A stretch of 64,000 bases of DNA, from assembly GCF_030269685.1 (NCBI RefSeq), contig NZ_BSTT01000002.1, positions 434,001 to 498,000 on the forward strand, in the 5' to 3' direction. Below the pieces are notes generated by a model. It was not told where the DNA came from and did no database searches. It saw only the letters and a program-made list of their open reading frames with translations. Below are positions 48,293 to 58,198 of the stretch, piece by piece. Both the position numbers and the translations under genes were made by a program. Position 1 is the first letter of the stretch, and each line of letters starts with the position of its first letter. Source of the stretch: Actinomycetospora sp. NBRC 106378. Its GTDB lineage: Bacteria; Actinomycetota; Actinomycetes; Mycobacteriales; Pseudonocardiaceae.

Positions 48293-50670
48293 CGCCGGGC
48301 CGGGTCGAGCCGGCGGAGCAGCCACCACGCGAGCGCCACGAAGAGCGCGGTCACGACGGCGAGCGCGGTCAGGTCCGCGAGCCAGGCCCCGGCGGTGTGG
48401 TCCCACAGCGGGTCGGGCTGGTCGAAGGGGCGCGCGGCGGGGCCGGTCGGGATGCCGATCGTCGACGCGCCGGCGGCGAATCCCCACCGGGCCGGGACGA
48501 GCCACGCGAGCTGACCGAGCCCCGGGCGCTCGCCGATCTGCATCAGCGCGCTGGACAGGATGAACTGCAGCATCGCGAGGAGCACGAGCAGCGGCATGCC
48601 ACGGTCGGCGTTGTCGATCAGCGCGGACACTGCGAGCCCGACCGCCATGCTCGCCGCCGTCAGCAGCGTGAGCGCCACGACGATCTCCGCGACGCCGCTG
48701 CCCAGCAGCACCGGGTCGTCCGGTGGTGGCCGACCGATGGTCCCGAGAATGCCGAGCACGATCGCCTGCACCCCGACAATGGCGCCGAGGACGACGAGCT
48801 TCGAGGTCAGGTACGCGCCGCGGGAGAGCCCGATGGCCCGTTCCCGACGATAGATCTCGCGTTCCTTCACGAGCTCCCGGATGGAGGCGGCGGAGCCCAT
48901 CAGCGCCGCGCCCACGACGAGGACCAGCCACAACAGGTGGGGTGCCCCGGCTGCACCCCGCATCTGTTCGGTCATCGACAGGCCTGCCTCCCCGGGCAGG
49001 GCGTGCGCGAGGACGCTCAGCACCAGGGGGAGCGCGGCCATGAAGATCAGGTACTGCCGGTCGGCGGCGATGACCGCGAGGTAGCGGCGCGCGAGGACGG
49101 CGAACTGCCTCCGGACCGACTGCTGCCTTCTCGCCGGCGTGCCTGCGGAGGTCTGCTGCGTCGGCTGGGGTGGGGCGCTTGGGCGTCCCACGTAGCGCGC
49201 GTGGGCGGGGGAGCGGCGGAACCGGTCGCCCCAGTCGGAGTGCTCCTGCAACAGGAGGAAGACGTCGGCGAAGTCGGTCTTCCCGAAGTAGGCGAGCGCC
49301 TCCTCGGGCGGCCCGAAGAAGGCGACCTCTCCGCCGGGTGCGAGGAGCAGGAGCCGGTCGCAGAGGTCGAGGTTGGCGACGCTGTGGGTCACGACCACGA
49401 CCGTCCGGCCATCGTCCGCGAGCCCGCGCAACGTGCGCATGACCGACTTGTCGAGCCCCGGGTCCAACCCGGACGTCGGCTCGTCGAGGAACAGCAGCGA
49501 CGGGCGGGTGAGGAGTTCGAGGGCGACGGACGTCCGCTTCCGCTGCCCACCGGAGAGCGTGTGGATGGGCTGGTCGGCCTGCCCGGTGAGCCCCAGCTCG
49601 TGGATGACCTCGGCGATGCGTCGCTGGCGTTCCTCTGGGGCGACGTCGTCGGGGAAGCGGAGTTCGGCGGCGTAGCTCAGTGCTTTCCGGACGCTCAGCT
49701 GCGGATGCAGGATGTCGTCCTGCGGGACGAGCCCGATGCGCTGCCGAAGTTCGTCGTAGTCGGCGTAGAGGTCGCGGCCCGCGTACTCGACCCGGCCCTC
49801 GTCGGCGGGTCGGAATCCGGTCAGGGCTCGGAGCAGCGTCGACTTGCCCGCGCCGGACGGCCCGACCACCGCGAGCAGGCTCTTCGACTCGAGCGCGAAC
49901 GTCACGTTGGAGAGCAGTTGCTTGCCCTTCGGCGTGCGGACGCCGATGCCCTCCGCGCGGAATCCGACGGCCCCGGTGTCGACGTACTCGACGAGCCGGT
50001 CGCCCTCGAGGTGCAGCAGGACGTGCCCGATGCCCACCACGTCCGCCGGTCCCAGTTCCTGACGGCGGGTGCGGGTCCCGTTAAGGAAGGTCCCGTTGGA
50101 GCTGTTCAGGTCCTGGATGACCCAGCGGCTGCCCTCGCGCCGGAGTTCCGCGTGGAAGCGGCTCGCGAGGAGGTCCTGTACGACGACGTCGTTGCGTTCG
50201 TCGCGGCCGATGGTCAGGGCGGCGGGTGTGGTGCGGAGGTCGTGGACGGCCTCGAACCGGCCCTGCCTCGAGCTGCGCTGTGCGGCCTCGGAGATGTAGG
50301 GCGTGCGCGGTCGCGGCGGGGTGTGCCGGGGGACCGGGGTGAGGACGAGGTGGACCTGGGGTGCTCCCGTTTTTGCTCCGAGCGCGACCGTGAGCGAGCC
50401 CCGGACGACCTCCGTCGTGACGCGTCGCTGCTGTGCGAACGTGCCGTTCCGGCTGGTGTCCTCGACGATCCAGCCCTGCGGACCGTGGGTGATGCGGACG
50501 TGGTGCCGCGACACCTCGGGGCCGATGACCTGGAGATCGGCCGACTCGTCGCGGCCGATGGTGAACGGACTGCCGGGGTGCACGTGTGCACGCCGGTCGT
50601 GGGTACGGACCTCGAGGGGGGCGATCGGGGCCGCGCGGGCGCGATCAGCCGACTCGTCGAGCTGGGTCAT
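48289..50670 (-). CDS. FHA-FHA-ABC transporter with ABC-2 membrane domain (Rv1747-like)
   Basis: The 793-residue protein has two FHA domains (about residues 15-110 with GRDESADLQV and SRHHVRI, and 135-215 with GRDERNDVV, SRFHAEL and LNSSNGTFLNG). An ABC ATPase follows with Walker A GPSGAGKST (near 272), signature LSGGQRKR (near 370) and Walker B LLFLDEPTSGLDP, and then about six ABC-2 helices (540-790). It matches the plan of mycobacterial Rv1747, an exporter controlled by kinase phosphorylation through its FHA domains. Here the kinase at 51955 is the obvious candidate partner. It may export a lipid-linked or wall component. The start has AGGGAAG upstream. Confidence 0.9.
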   Translation of the reverse strand: MTQLDESADRARAAPIAPLEVRTHDRRAHVHPGSPFTIGRDESADLQVIGPEVSRHHVRITHGPQGWIVEDTSRNGTFAQQRRVTTEVVRGSLTVALGAKTGAPQVHLVLTPVPRHTPPRPRTPYISEAAQRSSRQGRFEAVHDLRTTPAALTIGRDERNDVVVQDLLASRFHAELRREGSRWVIQDLNSSNGTFLNGTRTRRQELGPADVVGIGHVLLHLEGDRLVEYVDTGAVGFRAEGIGVRTPKGKQLLSNVTFALESKSLLAVVGPSGAGKSTLLRALTGFRPADEGRVEYAGRDLYADYDELRQRIGLVPQDDILHPQLSVRKALSYAAELRFPDDVAPEERQRRIAEVIHELGLTGQADQPIHTLSGGQRKRTSVALELLTRPSLLFLDEPTSGLDPGLDKSVMRTLRGLADDGRTVVVVTHSVANLDLCDRLLLLAPGGEVAFFGPPEEALAYFGKTDFADVFLLLQEHSDWGDRFRRSPAHARYVGRPSAPPQPTQQTSAGTPARRQQSVRRQFAVLARRYLAVIAADRQYLIFMAALPLVLSVLAHALPGEAGLSMTEQMRGAAGAPHLLWLVLVVGAALMGSAASIRELVKEREIYRRERAIGLSRGAYLTSKLVVLGAIVGVQAIVLGILGTIGRPPPDDPVLLGSGVAEIVVALTLLTAASMAVGLAVSALIDNADRGMPLLVLLAMLQFILSSALMQIGERPGLGQLAWLVPARWGFAAGASTIGIPTGPAARPFDQPDPLWDHTAGAWLADLTALAVVTALFVALAWWLLRRLDPARR

Positions 50671-50730
50671 CGACTTCCCTGTCGTGGAACCGAGTCGGGA
50701 CGACTCGGATGCGGCGAGGTAGGTGGCGGC

Positions 50731-51822
50731 TCAGCCGACTGGACCGGGCGGGGTCGCGGGTGGTTGGGTCGCGGGCGCACCCTGACCGGTGCCGACACCC
50801 GTGCCTGTGCCGGCATTCGGTGCGGGAGGCGGAGTGTTGTCCTTCGGGTGATCCTCCGTGGAGGGGGTCCCGCCGGTGTTGGCCGGATTGCTCGCCGTCG
50901 CTTGGGCGGGCGGCGCCACCACCTGACCTCGCTGGACACCCGGCGCGGCGGGAATTGCTGGCGCGGGCGCGGCGACAACGTTCGGCTTGACTGCTCCGCC
51001 CGCCGTCGCGGCACGCGAGCCGGACCGTTGGTTGTCGGACAGCGACGTTCCGGGGGGCGGCGGGAGGTCGGGATTGGCCGGGTCGGCGAGAGCGAGCAGC
51101 GGGGCGTCGACGGTGGAGTCGGCGCAGCTCGGGATGGACTGCCGGTCGGGGACGCGGACATAAAGCATGGAGACGAACAGGCCGTCCGTGGTCTTGAGCC
51201 AGGTCGCGGTGTGGATCGAGCCGTTCCGGACGTCGTCGCCGGTCTGGCCGCAGGTGACAGCCAGACGGGAACCCGGGCCCGCGCTGTCCTTGGCCGTCGC
51301 CGGGTCGACGCGCGCCTCGGAACGCAGGAAGACGCCGGCCGGCCCGGTGTCGTGGACGACTCCGGTCCAGGTCATCGGGGCGATCGACGACGAGGCGATG
51401 GCGGTCGAGGTCCCGCCCACCAGCCACATCGCGGTGCCGAACAGGAGGAAGACCTGCACGACAGCGATCGCGCTGATCAGGGACCGGCGGCCGGCCGGGG
51501 TCTTCGCGGCCTCGACGGCGCGGCGCCACCAGGCAGCGAGGCGGACGGCCACCGGGGCTGAGCCGTCGTCGGACAGGGGCGTCTGCTCGCCGGAGGGGTG
51601 CTGCGGCGTGGGGCGACCCTGCGGGGTGATCAGCGGAGAGCGCATGGCGGGTCCGCTGGGCGGACCGAGGACGCGTGGCCCGACAGGGAACGGGCCGGAG
51701 CGGGGCGGGAGGGGAGGACCGCCCTGGGTCGGGATGGCCGACTGCGGCGCACGAGCACGCAGGTCGGCGCCCCGCAGGTGCTCGGTGACGGGCTCGGGCG
51801 CTCCGTCGCTGGTCCTCGTCAT
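50731..51822 (-). CDS. Single-pass membrane protein with SH3-like domain and Pro-rich tail
   Basis: The 363-residue protein has a Pro-rich cytoplasmic N-terminus, one membrane helix (about 115-138, LISAIAVVQVFLLFGTAMWLV), an outside SH3-like domain (VHDTGPAGVFLRSEARVDPA, LAVTCGQTGD, TATWLKTTDGLFVSMLYVRV) and a long Pro/Ala/Asn-rich tail. The domain resembles those in the proteins at 4910 and 44560, probably binding wall or ligand. It lies between the kinase and the FHA-ABC exporter on the same strand, 60 nt from the latter. The ATG follows GGGGGAC. Confidence 0.65.
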   Translation of the reverse strand: MTRTSDGAPEPVTEHLRGADLRARAPQSAIPTQGGPPLPPRSGPFPVGPRVLGPPSGPAMRSPLITPQGRPTPQHPSGEQTPLSDDGSAPVAVRLAAWWRRAVEAAKTPAGRRSLISAIAVVQVFLLFGTAMWLVGGTSTAIASSSIAPMTWTGVVHDTGPAGVFLRSEARVDPATAKDSAGPGSRLAVTCGQTGDDVRNGSIHTATWLKTTDGLFVSMLYVRVPDRQSIPSCADSTVDAPLLALADPANPDLPPPPGTSLSDNQRSGSRAATAGGAVKPNVVAAPAPAIPAAPGVQRGQVVAPPAQATASNPANTGGTPSTEDHPKDNTPPPAPNAGTGTGVGTGQGAPATQPPATPPGPVG

Positions 51823-51954
51823 GCACGTCCCCCTTCACCACGGCTCACCCCCCGGCCGTGTGATTGGTGATCGGATCGTGCCGCGAAACAGTTACGTGTC
51901 GTTGTCGTTCTCTTTCCGAGACCGAGCGACTTTCACGAACGAGTGACGGCTCGA

Positions 51955-53403
51955 CTACTCCGCGATGATGTCGAAGGTGACCTGGCGGTCGTTCACGCTG
52001 GTCACCGACGCCCGGAGCTGCTGCGTCCGGCCGCCGTTGGAGACGGTGCACGTCACCGACGCGCCGACCTGGGCAGGCAGCGAGTCGGGACACGACACCT
52101 GACTCGCTGCCAGGCCGGACTGCGCCACGATCTGCGCCTCGACCGTCGAGGCGGGGACGGCGGGTGTGCGCAGGAACAGGATCGTGGCGATGACGGCGAC
52201 GACGGTCAGGACCGCGCCGATCCCGAGGGCCGCGGTGCCCTGCTTCGTCTGACCCCGTCGGCGGGCGAGGAAGCCGAGCACCGCGCCCACCGGAGGGACG
52301 ACGACGGCGAGGACCAGGGCGACCAGGCCGACGCGTGCGCGAGCCGGTGCTGTCTCCGGTGCGTCGGCGGCGCGCCGCTCGAGTGGCGGTGCCGGCTGCT
52401 TCGGAATGGGACCGGTGGCGTCCGCACCCGGGTCGCGGGGCCCGCCGTCGGGAAGGGGCACGGGCCGCGGAGGAGTGGCGTGGCGGGGCGGGGTGCGGAG
52501 CGGGACCCGGGGGCGTGGCGGAGCTGGCATGGAGGGCGTGGTCTCGAAGGTGCGCGCCTCGGTGAGCGACTCCGCCGCCTTCGCGTCCCGCCGCACGACC
52601 TCCGCCGCGGCGGAGGCGAGAGCACCCGTCGTCGGGAAGCGGCCCGAGGGGGACTTGGCGAGGGCGGAGAGGACGACGTCGTCGAGCCCGGTCGGGATCG
52701 GAGCGAGGGAGGAGGGGCGGGGCGGGGCGTCGTTGAGGTGGCTGAGCATCACGGCCATGCGCTCGCCGACGAACGGTGGGCGGCCGGTGAGGGCCTCGAA
52801 GAGCACGCAGCCCAGGGCGTAGACGTCGAGGCGCTGGTCGAAGGGGTCGGCACGCAGCTGCTCGGGGGCCATGTAGGCGGGGGTGCCGAGGGTGGAACCG
52901 GTGGCGGTGAGGCGGGGCTGCTCCGTGGCCTCGCGGACGTGGACGATGCCGAAGTCGGCGAGGTAGACGAAGTCGCGGGCGGCGAGCAGGACGTTGGACG
53001 GCTTGACGTCGCGGTGGACGATTCCGGCCTGGTGCGCGGCGTCGAGCGCGTCGGCGACCTGCTCGACGATGTGCACGGCCCGGTCCGGTCGGAGCGCACC
53101 TTCGGCGTGGATCAGCGCGCCGAGGTCGCGGCCCCGGACCAGGCGCATGTCGATGAACATGCGGCCGTCGATGACGCCGAAGTCGTGGATCGGGACCACG
53201 TGCGGGGAGTCCAGGCGCGCGGCGATGCGGGACTCGCGGCGGAAGCGTTCGCGGACGTCGGGGTCGTCCTGGTCGTCGGCGTGCAGGCGCTTGAGCGCGA
53301 CGGTGCGTTCCTTCACGGTGTCCACGGCCTCGTGGACCTCGCCCATCCCGCCCTTGCCGAGCCGGGCGCCCACCCGGTACGGCCCGAACAGATCCCCCGT
53401 CAT
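51955..53403 (-). CDS. Ser/Thr protein kinase with C-terminal DUF4333 domain
   Basis: The 482-residue protein has a canonical kinase domain: GKGGMGEV loop, catalytic Lys in TVALKRL (K38), HRDVKPSN catalytic loop (near residue 130), DFG, and MAPEQ. A Pro-rich juxtamembrane region is followed by two hydrophobic stretches (about 355-380 and 390-410), so the C-terminus may be outside or inside, depending on whether the first helix crosses. The final DUF4333 domain has VSCPDSLPAQVGASVTCTV with its Cys pair. It is likely to phosphorylate the FHA exporter or the Hsp70 neighbour. ATG 53403 is preferred; GTG 53424 would add seven residues. Confidence 0.88.
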   Translation of the reverse strand: MTGDLFGPYRVGARLGKGGMGEVHEAVDTVKERTVALKRLHADDQDDPDVRERFRRESRIAARLDSPHVVPIHDFGVIDGRMFIDMRLVRGRDLGALIHAEGALRPDRAVHIVEQVADALDAAHQAGIVHRDVKPSNVLLAARDFVYLADFGIVHVREATEQPRLTATGSTLGTPAYMAPEQLRADPFDQRLDVYALGCVLFEALTGRPPFVGERMAVMLSHLNDAPPRPSSLAPIPTGLDDVVLSALAKSPSGRFPTTGALASAAAEVVRRDAKAAESLTEARTFETTPSMPAPPRPRVPLRTPPRHATPPRPVPLPDGGPRDPGADATGPIPKQPAPPLERRAADAPETAPARARVGLVALVLAVVVPPVGAVLGFLARRRGQTKQGTAALGIGAVLTVVAVIATILFLRTPAVPASTVEAQIVAQSGLAASQVSCPDSLPAQVGASVTCTVSNGGRTQQLRASVTSVNDRQVTFDIIAE

Positions 53404-53505
53404 CCACGCCCCATGCCGATCCACGCCCCCGCGCCGGGAGGGAGCATAGATCGGACGGAGCGCGTCGGCGCCGGTGGAGCAGCGGTGCGACAGTCGAACT
53501 CACGG

Positions 53506-56500
53506 TCACCAGTTCCACGGGTCCTGCTGGGCACTGAGAACGAGCTGCGGGACCTCGCCCCAGGTGTCGATGACTGCCGCGATCCGTTCGTCGCGGGTGG
53601 GCAGCAACGTGCTCACCACCTCGCCGGCCGGGGTGAGGACCAGCGCGGCCTCGGGCGTTGCTCGGGAGAAGGTCAGGGCGGCTGTCGTGCGGCCCTCGCG
53701 CTCGTCCAGGTTCTGCACGACGGCCTCCACGGTCGGTCCGCCGCTCACGGGGACGACCACGAGGCGGTCGCCGACCCTGAGCAGGGCCGGGTAGGCGATC
53801 CGGGCCGGAGGGACGGAAGTCGCCGCGTGCAGCGACAGCGCGGCGAGTCCGGCGCGGACACGCACCGGCCGCTCCAACCGGAATCGTCGCTCGGCCAGCC
53901 GCAGCGTCGTGCCCGCGCCCGGCACGCCCCCGACGACGAGCAGGCCCGGCAGGACCGGCACACCGAGCGCCACCACGTCCCCCTCGGCGTCGTCGAGAAC
54001 GACGACGGACTCGCGGATTCTCTCGGGGTCGCCGGCTCCGAGGTCATCGAGTGCGGCGTCGTACTCCTCGCGCAGACCGACCGCGGCCAGGCAGTCCAGG
54101 TGTCGGCGCCGGAGAGCGGCGGACCGGAGTTCCGCATCGACCCGGTCCCAGACGGCGAGCGCACGGCGGTGAGCGTCGGCGTCGTGGTGCCGGACGAACG
54201 CGGAGATCGGGTCGTCGTCCGCGATCCGGACCGCGATGAGGGCCGAGTTCCAGGCAGCGACCGTGTCCTGGAGCGCGCGGTGGCGCTCGGCGTGGGCGCG
54301 GAGCTCGGTGGCGATCCCGGCCTCGTCGTCGTCGGTCGTCTCGTCGATCGCCGTGCCGACGACGCCGCTCGCCCGGTCTGCGAGTGCCCGGAGCCGGAGA
54401 TCGAGCGACGAGAGCTCGTGCTCGACCTCGGAACCGGTGCGAAACATGTCGGCCAGCAGCGCAGCAGTGTCCCGGTCGGGATGGGCGGAGGTCGCGTGAT
54501 GCGCATCCCGCCGCAGCCGCCATTCCCGGAGCAGCGCCTCGGTGTCGCCGAGGGCCGCCTCGACGGTGACGAGTTGCTCGCGCACCTCCGACCGCCGTTG
54601 CTCTCGGGTCCGTCGTTCGACGAAGGCCTCCTGCATCCGCTGCCGTTGCTGCGGCGCCAGCAGCGTGGTGTCCCGGACCGACACCGACCTGGACTTCTTC
54701 GTCTCGAGGTCGGTGGCGGTGACGGTGAGGATGCAGTCGGCGTCGATCTCGAACGTCACCTCGATCTGCGGCACTCCCTGCGGGGCGCGCCGGATGCCGT
54801 CGAGGCGGAAGTCGGCGATCTTGGCCGCCGGGGTGAGGCTGCCGCCCTGGAACACCTCGATGTCGACCGCCTGCTGGTCGTCCTCGGCGGTCGTGAAGGT
54901 CTCCGAGCGCTTCGTCGGGATCGTGGTCGCAGCCGGGATGAGGTCCTTGAACTCCCCGTCCCGCTCCTCGCCCTTCACCCGGAGCCCCAGACTGAGGGGC
55001 ACGACGTCGAGGAGCAGCATCTCCTTGAGGTCGCCGGACAGAACCGCGCCGTAGAGCGCGGCTCCCCGGGCGACCGCCAGGGTCGGGTCGCCCACCCGCA
55101 CGGTGCGCATCCCGAGTGCCTCCTCGGCGACGGCTTGGGTGGCCGGGGCGAGAAACGGGCCTCCGACGAGCACGGCCGTCGCATCCGACGGCCATGCGGC
55201 CCGGCGGAGCTCGGCGCGGAAGCGGCGACAGACCGTCGCGAGGCGTTCCAGGGGGGCAGCGAGGATGCCGTCGAGCCCGGCGCGGGTCAACGAGAGCGTG
55301 GCCTCCTGCCCCCCGGAGAATCCGGGCAGGACCTCGGTGACCTCTGCCTCGGAGGAGAGCCGGACCTTCATGCGCTCTGCCGTGACCTCGAGTCGTCGGC
55401 GACCGGCGGCCGAGATCTTCAACCCCTGTCGCTCCACCTGCGCGACGAGCGCTTCGACGACGGCGGAGTCGAGGTCGGCGCCACCGAACGAGGTGTCGCC
55501 GTCGACGAGCTGGACGTCGTAGACCCCGTCACCGATCTCGAGTGCGCTCAGGTCGAGCGTGCCCGCGCCCAGGTCGACGACGACGACGCGTTCGCCGAGG
55601 TCTCTGCGTCCCCGGTGCGCTGCGAGGCATGCGGCGGTCGGTTCGTGAATCAGACGCACGACCTCGACCTCGCCGATCGACCCGGCGTCCCGGGTGGCGT
55701 TCTTCTGGTTGTTGTGGAAGAAGGCCGGCACGGTGACGACGACTTTCTTCCGATCGACCCGGAACGGATGGTCCGTTGCCAGCTCGTCGAGCCATCCGTC
55801 GCGAACCTCGATCCCGAGCTCGGCGCGGGCCAACTCGGCGACGCGCTCGCGCACGTGGTCCGCGAGGTGCCCCTCGACGATCGTCCGCGCATGGTGGACG
55901 AAGCGAGCAGACACGTCCTCGGGGGTGAGGTGCCGGGATCGGACCTGCCATCGGCGACGGGTCCCCATGAAGCGCTTCGCCCCGCGGATCACGGCGATCA
56001 CCCGGTCGTTGAGCTCCTCCTCCCGTTCCAGGCCGATGACTTCCTCGCCTGTCCGCTCCACCGCGAGGGACGACGGGAAGCGGTCGCGACCACGCAGGCG
56101 ACACGGGACCGCCTCACCTGCCACTCGGTCGTAGACGGCCACGACGCTCGTCGACGTGCCGAGGTCGAGCGCCCAGATGTCGGAGAATCGCCGATCGACC
56201 TCACGGCGCGCACGACCGAGCAACTGGGGCAGAGCTGCGACGAGCCGGGCGCGGTCGTCGGCCTCCGCCTCCCCGAGCCGTCCCCGCGCCCGGGCCGCCG
56301 TCTCGGGGGCGAGGAGGTGCCCACGGGCGCGCACGAGATCGCGGAGGTGGCCCAACGCCGGGCTGTCCAACCCCTGGTGGTCGACCGCGATCAGACAGGC
56401 GTCGGCGAGTTCCGAGAACCGGCCCGCGTCGGTTGCGCACCGGACGAAGGCGGCCGACGCACCTGCCTCGGGGCCGAGCCGTTCGGCCCAGCAGTCCATG

Positions 56501-57930
56501 GCCGCTGCCGGATCACCGGCCCGTTCGTAGCGCTCCGCAGCACCCTCCAGGTCCCCACCCCGCCGTAGCTCGACGGCTGCTCCCAGCAGGTCGCCGCCCG
56601 CCTCGCGCGCCCTGGCTCGTGCGATGCATGCGTCGGGCGAGCTGTCGCCGTCGTAGACCGCATAAGCGTCGCCGTGACGTCCGGCGTCGATGTAGAACCG
56701 TGCTGCGCGGTAGCGATTCCCGCCCTCCTCCGCCAGGCGGGCGGCCGAGACGGGATCGCCGGCGCGCTCCTCGACCTCGCTGTACTCGAGCAGGAGGCCG
56801 GCGCGCTCCTCGAAGCCGCAGTCGCGGAGGCGCGTGCGATAGTGCTCCCGGACCCTGCCGCGAACTGCTGCGAGGGTGGACCGCGCCCGGTCCTGCAACG
56901 GCCCGTCGGAGGACGAGGCAGCGACGAGGGCGGCGGCGAGCCCGGCCCCGTCTCCGAATTGTGCGGTCGTGACCAGCGCGTCGACCCGGTCGAGGACGGG
57001 GTCGGCGAGGCGCGCGACCCACGCTGCCGATGTCGCGTCCTCGAGCCGTGCGCACCCCTGGAGGGCTTCCTCCCACCGACCGGACCGTTGGTGCAGTTCG
57101 ACGATCCGCTCCCACTCGTTCAGCGCTTCGAGGTGGGGTAGCGCCTCGTCGGCGCGGTTCCCGGCGATCAACGCGTCGACGAGTCGGCGACGAGCAGTGG
57201 CGCGACCCTCGTCGTCCTCCAGCCCGCGGGCGAGGTCGAGGGCGACGGCGAGGTCGTCGGCGTGGTCCGACGCCAGACACGACCGGAAGGCACGCCGTCG
57301 TTCCGAGGGTGTGCGGGCGAGCTCGGCCGCCCACCGTCCGCGGTCGAGGAACTCCGCGACGTCGAAGAGCCACGGCAGGGCCGCGGAGGGAACACCGTCG
57401 AAGACGGCCTGCCAGCCCTCGGCGCTCTCGGCGAGCTTGTGACGGCGCAGGTGGAGTTCGACGGCCGTTCGTAGTCGCTCGGAGGTGACGAGACCTCGGC
57501 GGGCCAGTTCGCGGAGGAAATCGGTCAACCGGTGTGGATCGCCGCTGGCGAGCTGAGGCAGGAGACGGGCGAGCACGTCGTCGCGCAGCCAGGTCAGACG
57601 ACCGTCATCGGCGACCTCGACGACGGTCACGAGGGCGTCCAGGTCCTCGCAGCCCTCCGCTGCCGCGCGCAGCGGCCCCTCCTGGTCGGGTCCGAAGGCG
57701 AGTGCGCGCTCCTCGGCGTGCAGGCGGCGGATGCCGGTCTCCCGGTGGAGGCGTACGGCCGAAGGCGGGTCGTGGCGCAACGCGTCCAGCAGCACATCCC
57801 GGTAGCAGGCCGCCACCTCGTCACGATCGCGGTCCCCCGACCCGTGGTCGAGGAGCGCGTCCAGCCGCTCCTGACGTCGCGCGGCCGCCTTCCGCTCCCG
57901 CCGACGCCCGAGCTCCTGCCACCACGTCAT
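53506..57930 (-). CDS. Giant Hsp70-family protein with a 580-residue helical N-terminal region
   Basis: The 1474-residue protein starts with about 580 residues of helical repeats (for example LLEYSEVEERAGDPVSAARL, ARAREAGGDLLGAAVELRR, AAERYERAGDPAAAMDCWAE) resembling TPR/alpha-solenoids. The Hsp70 ATPase begins near 584 (ALDLGTSTSVVAVYD) with VVDLGAGTLDLSALEI, and the substrate domain near 970-1070 (LLDVVPLSLGLRVKG, PTKRSETFTTAEDDQQAVDI, ILTVTATD). About 150 residues of coiled coil and a C-terminal beta-rich domain (LRVGDRLVVVPVSGGP, ALTFSRATPEAALVL) follow. No EEVD tail is present, so it is not classical DnaK. The ATG follows GAGGGGGG. A role in assembling the adjacent membrane complex is inferred. 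Confidence 0.88.
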   Translation of the reverse strand: MTWWQELGRRRERKAAARRQERLDALLDHGSGDRDRDEVAACYRDVLLDALRHDPPSAVRLHRETGIRRLHAEERALAFGPDQEGPLRAAAEGCEDLDALVTVVEVADDGRLTWLRDDVLARLLPQLASGDPHRLTDFLRELARRGLVTSERLRTAVELHLRRHKLAESAEGWQAVFDGVPSAALPWLFDVAEFLDRGRWAAELARTPSERRRAFRSCLASDHADDLAVALDLARGLEDDEGRATARRRLVDALIAGNRADEALPHLEALNEWERIVELHQRSGRWEEALQGCARLEDATSAAWVARLADPVLDRVDALVTTAQFGDGAGLAAALVAASSSDGPLQDRARSTLAAVRGRVREHYRTRLRDCGFEERAGLLLEYSEVEERAGDPVSAARLAEEGGNRYRAARFYIDAGRHGDAYAVYDGDSSPDACIARARAREAGGDLLGAAVELRRGGDLEGAAERYERAGDPAAAMDCWAERLGPEAGASAAFVRCATDAGRFSELADACLIAVDHQGLDSPALGHLRDLVRARGHLLAPETAARARGRLGEAEADDRARLVAALPQLLGRARREVDRRFSDIWALDLGTSTSVVAVYDRVAGEAVPCRLRGRDRFPSSLAVERTGEEVIGLEREEELNDRVIAVIRGAKRFMGTRRRWQVRSRHLTPEDVSARFVHHARTIVEGHLADHVRERVAELARAELGIEVRDGWLDELATDHPFRVDRKKVVVTVPAFFHNNQKNATRDAGSIGEVEVVRLIHEPTAACLAAHRGRRDLGERVVVVDLGAGTLDLSALEIGDGVYDVQLVDGDTSFGGADLDSAVVEALVAQVERQGLKISAAGRRRLEVTAERMKVRLSSEAEVTEVLPGFSGGQEATLSLTRAGLDGILAAPLERLATVCRRFRAELRRAAWPSDATAVLVGGPFLAPATQAVAEEALGMRTVRVGDPTLAVARGAALYGAVLSGDLKEMLLLDVVPLSLGLRVKGEERDGEFKDLIPAATTIPTKRSETFTTAEDDQQAVDIEVFQGGSLTPAAKIADFRLDGIRRAPQGVPQIEVTFEIDADCILTVTATDLETKKSRSVSVRDTTLLAPQQRQRMQEAFVERRTREQRRSEVREQLVTVEAALGDTEALLREWRLRRDAHHATSAHPDRDTAALLADMFRTGSEVEHELSSLDLRLRALADRASGVVGTAIDETTDDDEAGIATELRAHAERHRALQDTVAAWNSALIAVRIADDDPISAFVRHHDADAHRRALAVWDRVDAELRSAALRRRHLDCLAAVGLREEYDAALDDLGAGDPERIRESVVVLDDAEGDVVALGVPVLPGLLVVGGVPGAGTTLRLAERRFRLERPVRVRAGLAALSLHAATSVPPARIAYPALLRVGDRLVVVPVSGGPTVEAVVQNLDEREGRTTAALTFSRATPEAALVLTPAGEVVSTLLPTRDERIAAVIDTWGEVPQLVLSAQQDPWNW

Positions 57931-58104
57931 CGCGGCCCCCCTCGCTCCCCTGATGAGACTCAAGCGGGACACGGCCGGTGGCGGAAGGGCCCGGTCCAGC
58001 CGTGGGGCGTCGTTCCGACAACGAGTCGGGGCCGCTGGGCCGTCGGTAGGCAGCGATTACGCCGGACGAGCGAAGAGGTCGTGGTCGGGAGATATCGGGC
58101 AATC

Positions 58105-58149
58105 GGCGTCGAAGGCGTCGGAGGCGTCGGAGGCGTCGGAGGCGTCGGT
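58105..58149 (+). repeat. Five tandem 9-bp repeats before the toxin-antitoxin operon
   Basis: GGCGTCGGA repeats five times (first unit GGCGTCGAA, last GGCGTCGGT). It lies in the 268-bp gap between the Hsp70 start and the AbrB antitoxin, 50 nt before the antitoxin start. It may be a slippage-prone spacer or part of the operator. Confidence 0.6.
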
Positions 58150-58198
58150 CAGGCCCGTCGGTCGATGTGGGAGGAGCACCTCGCAGTGGTACCTTGAC

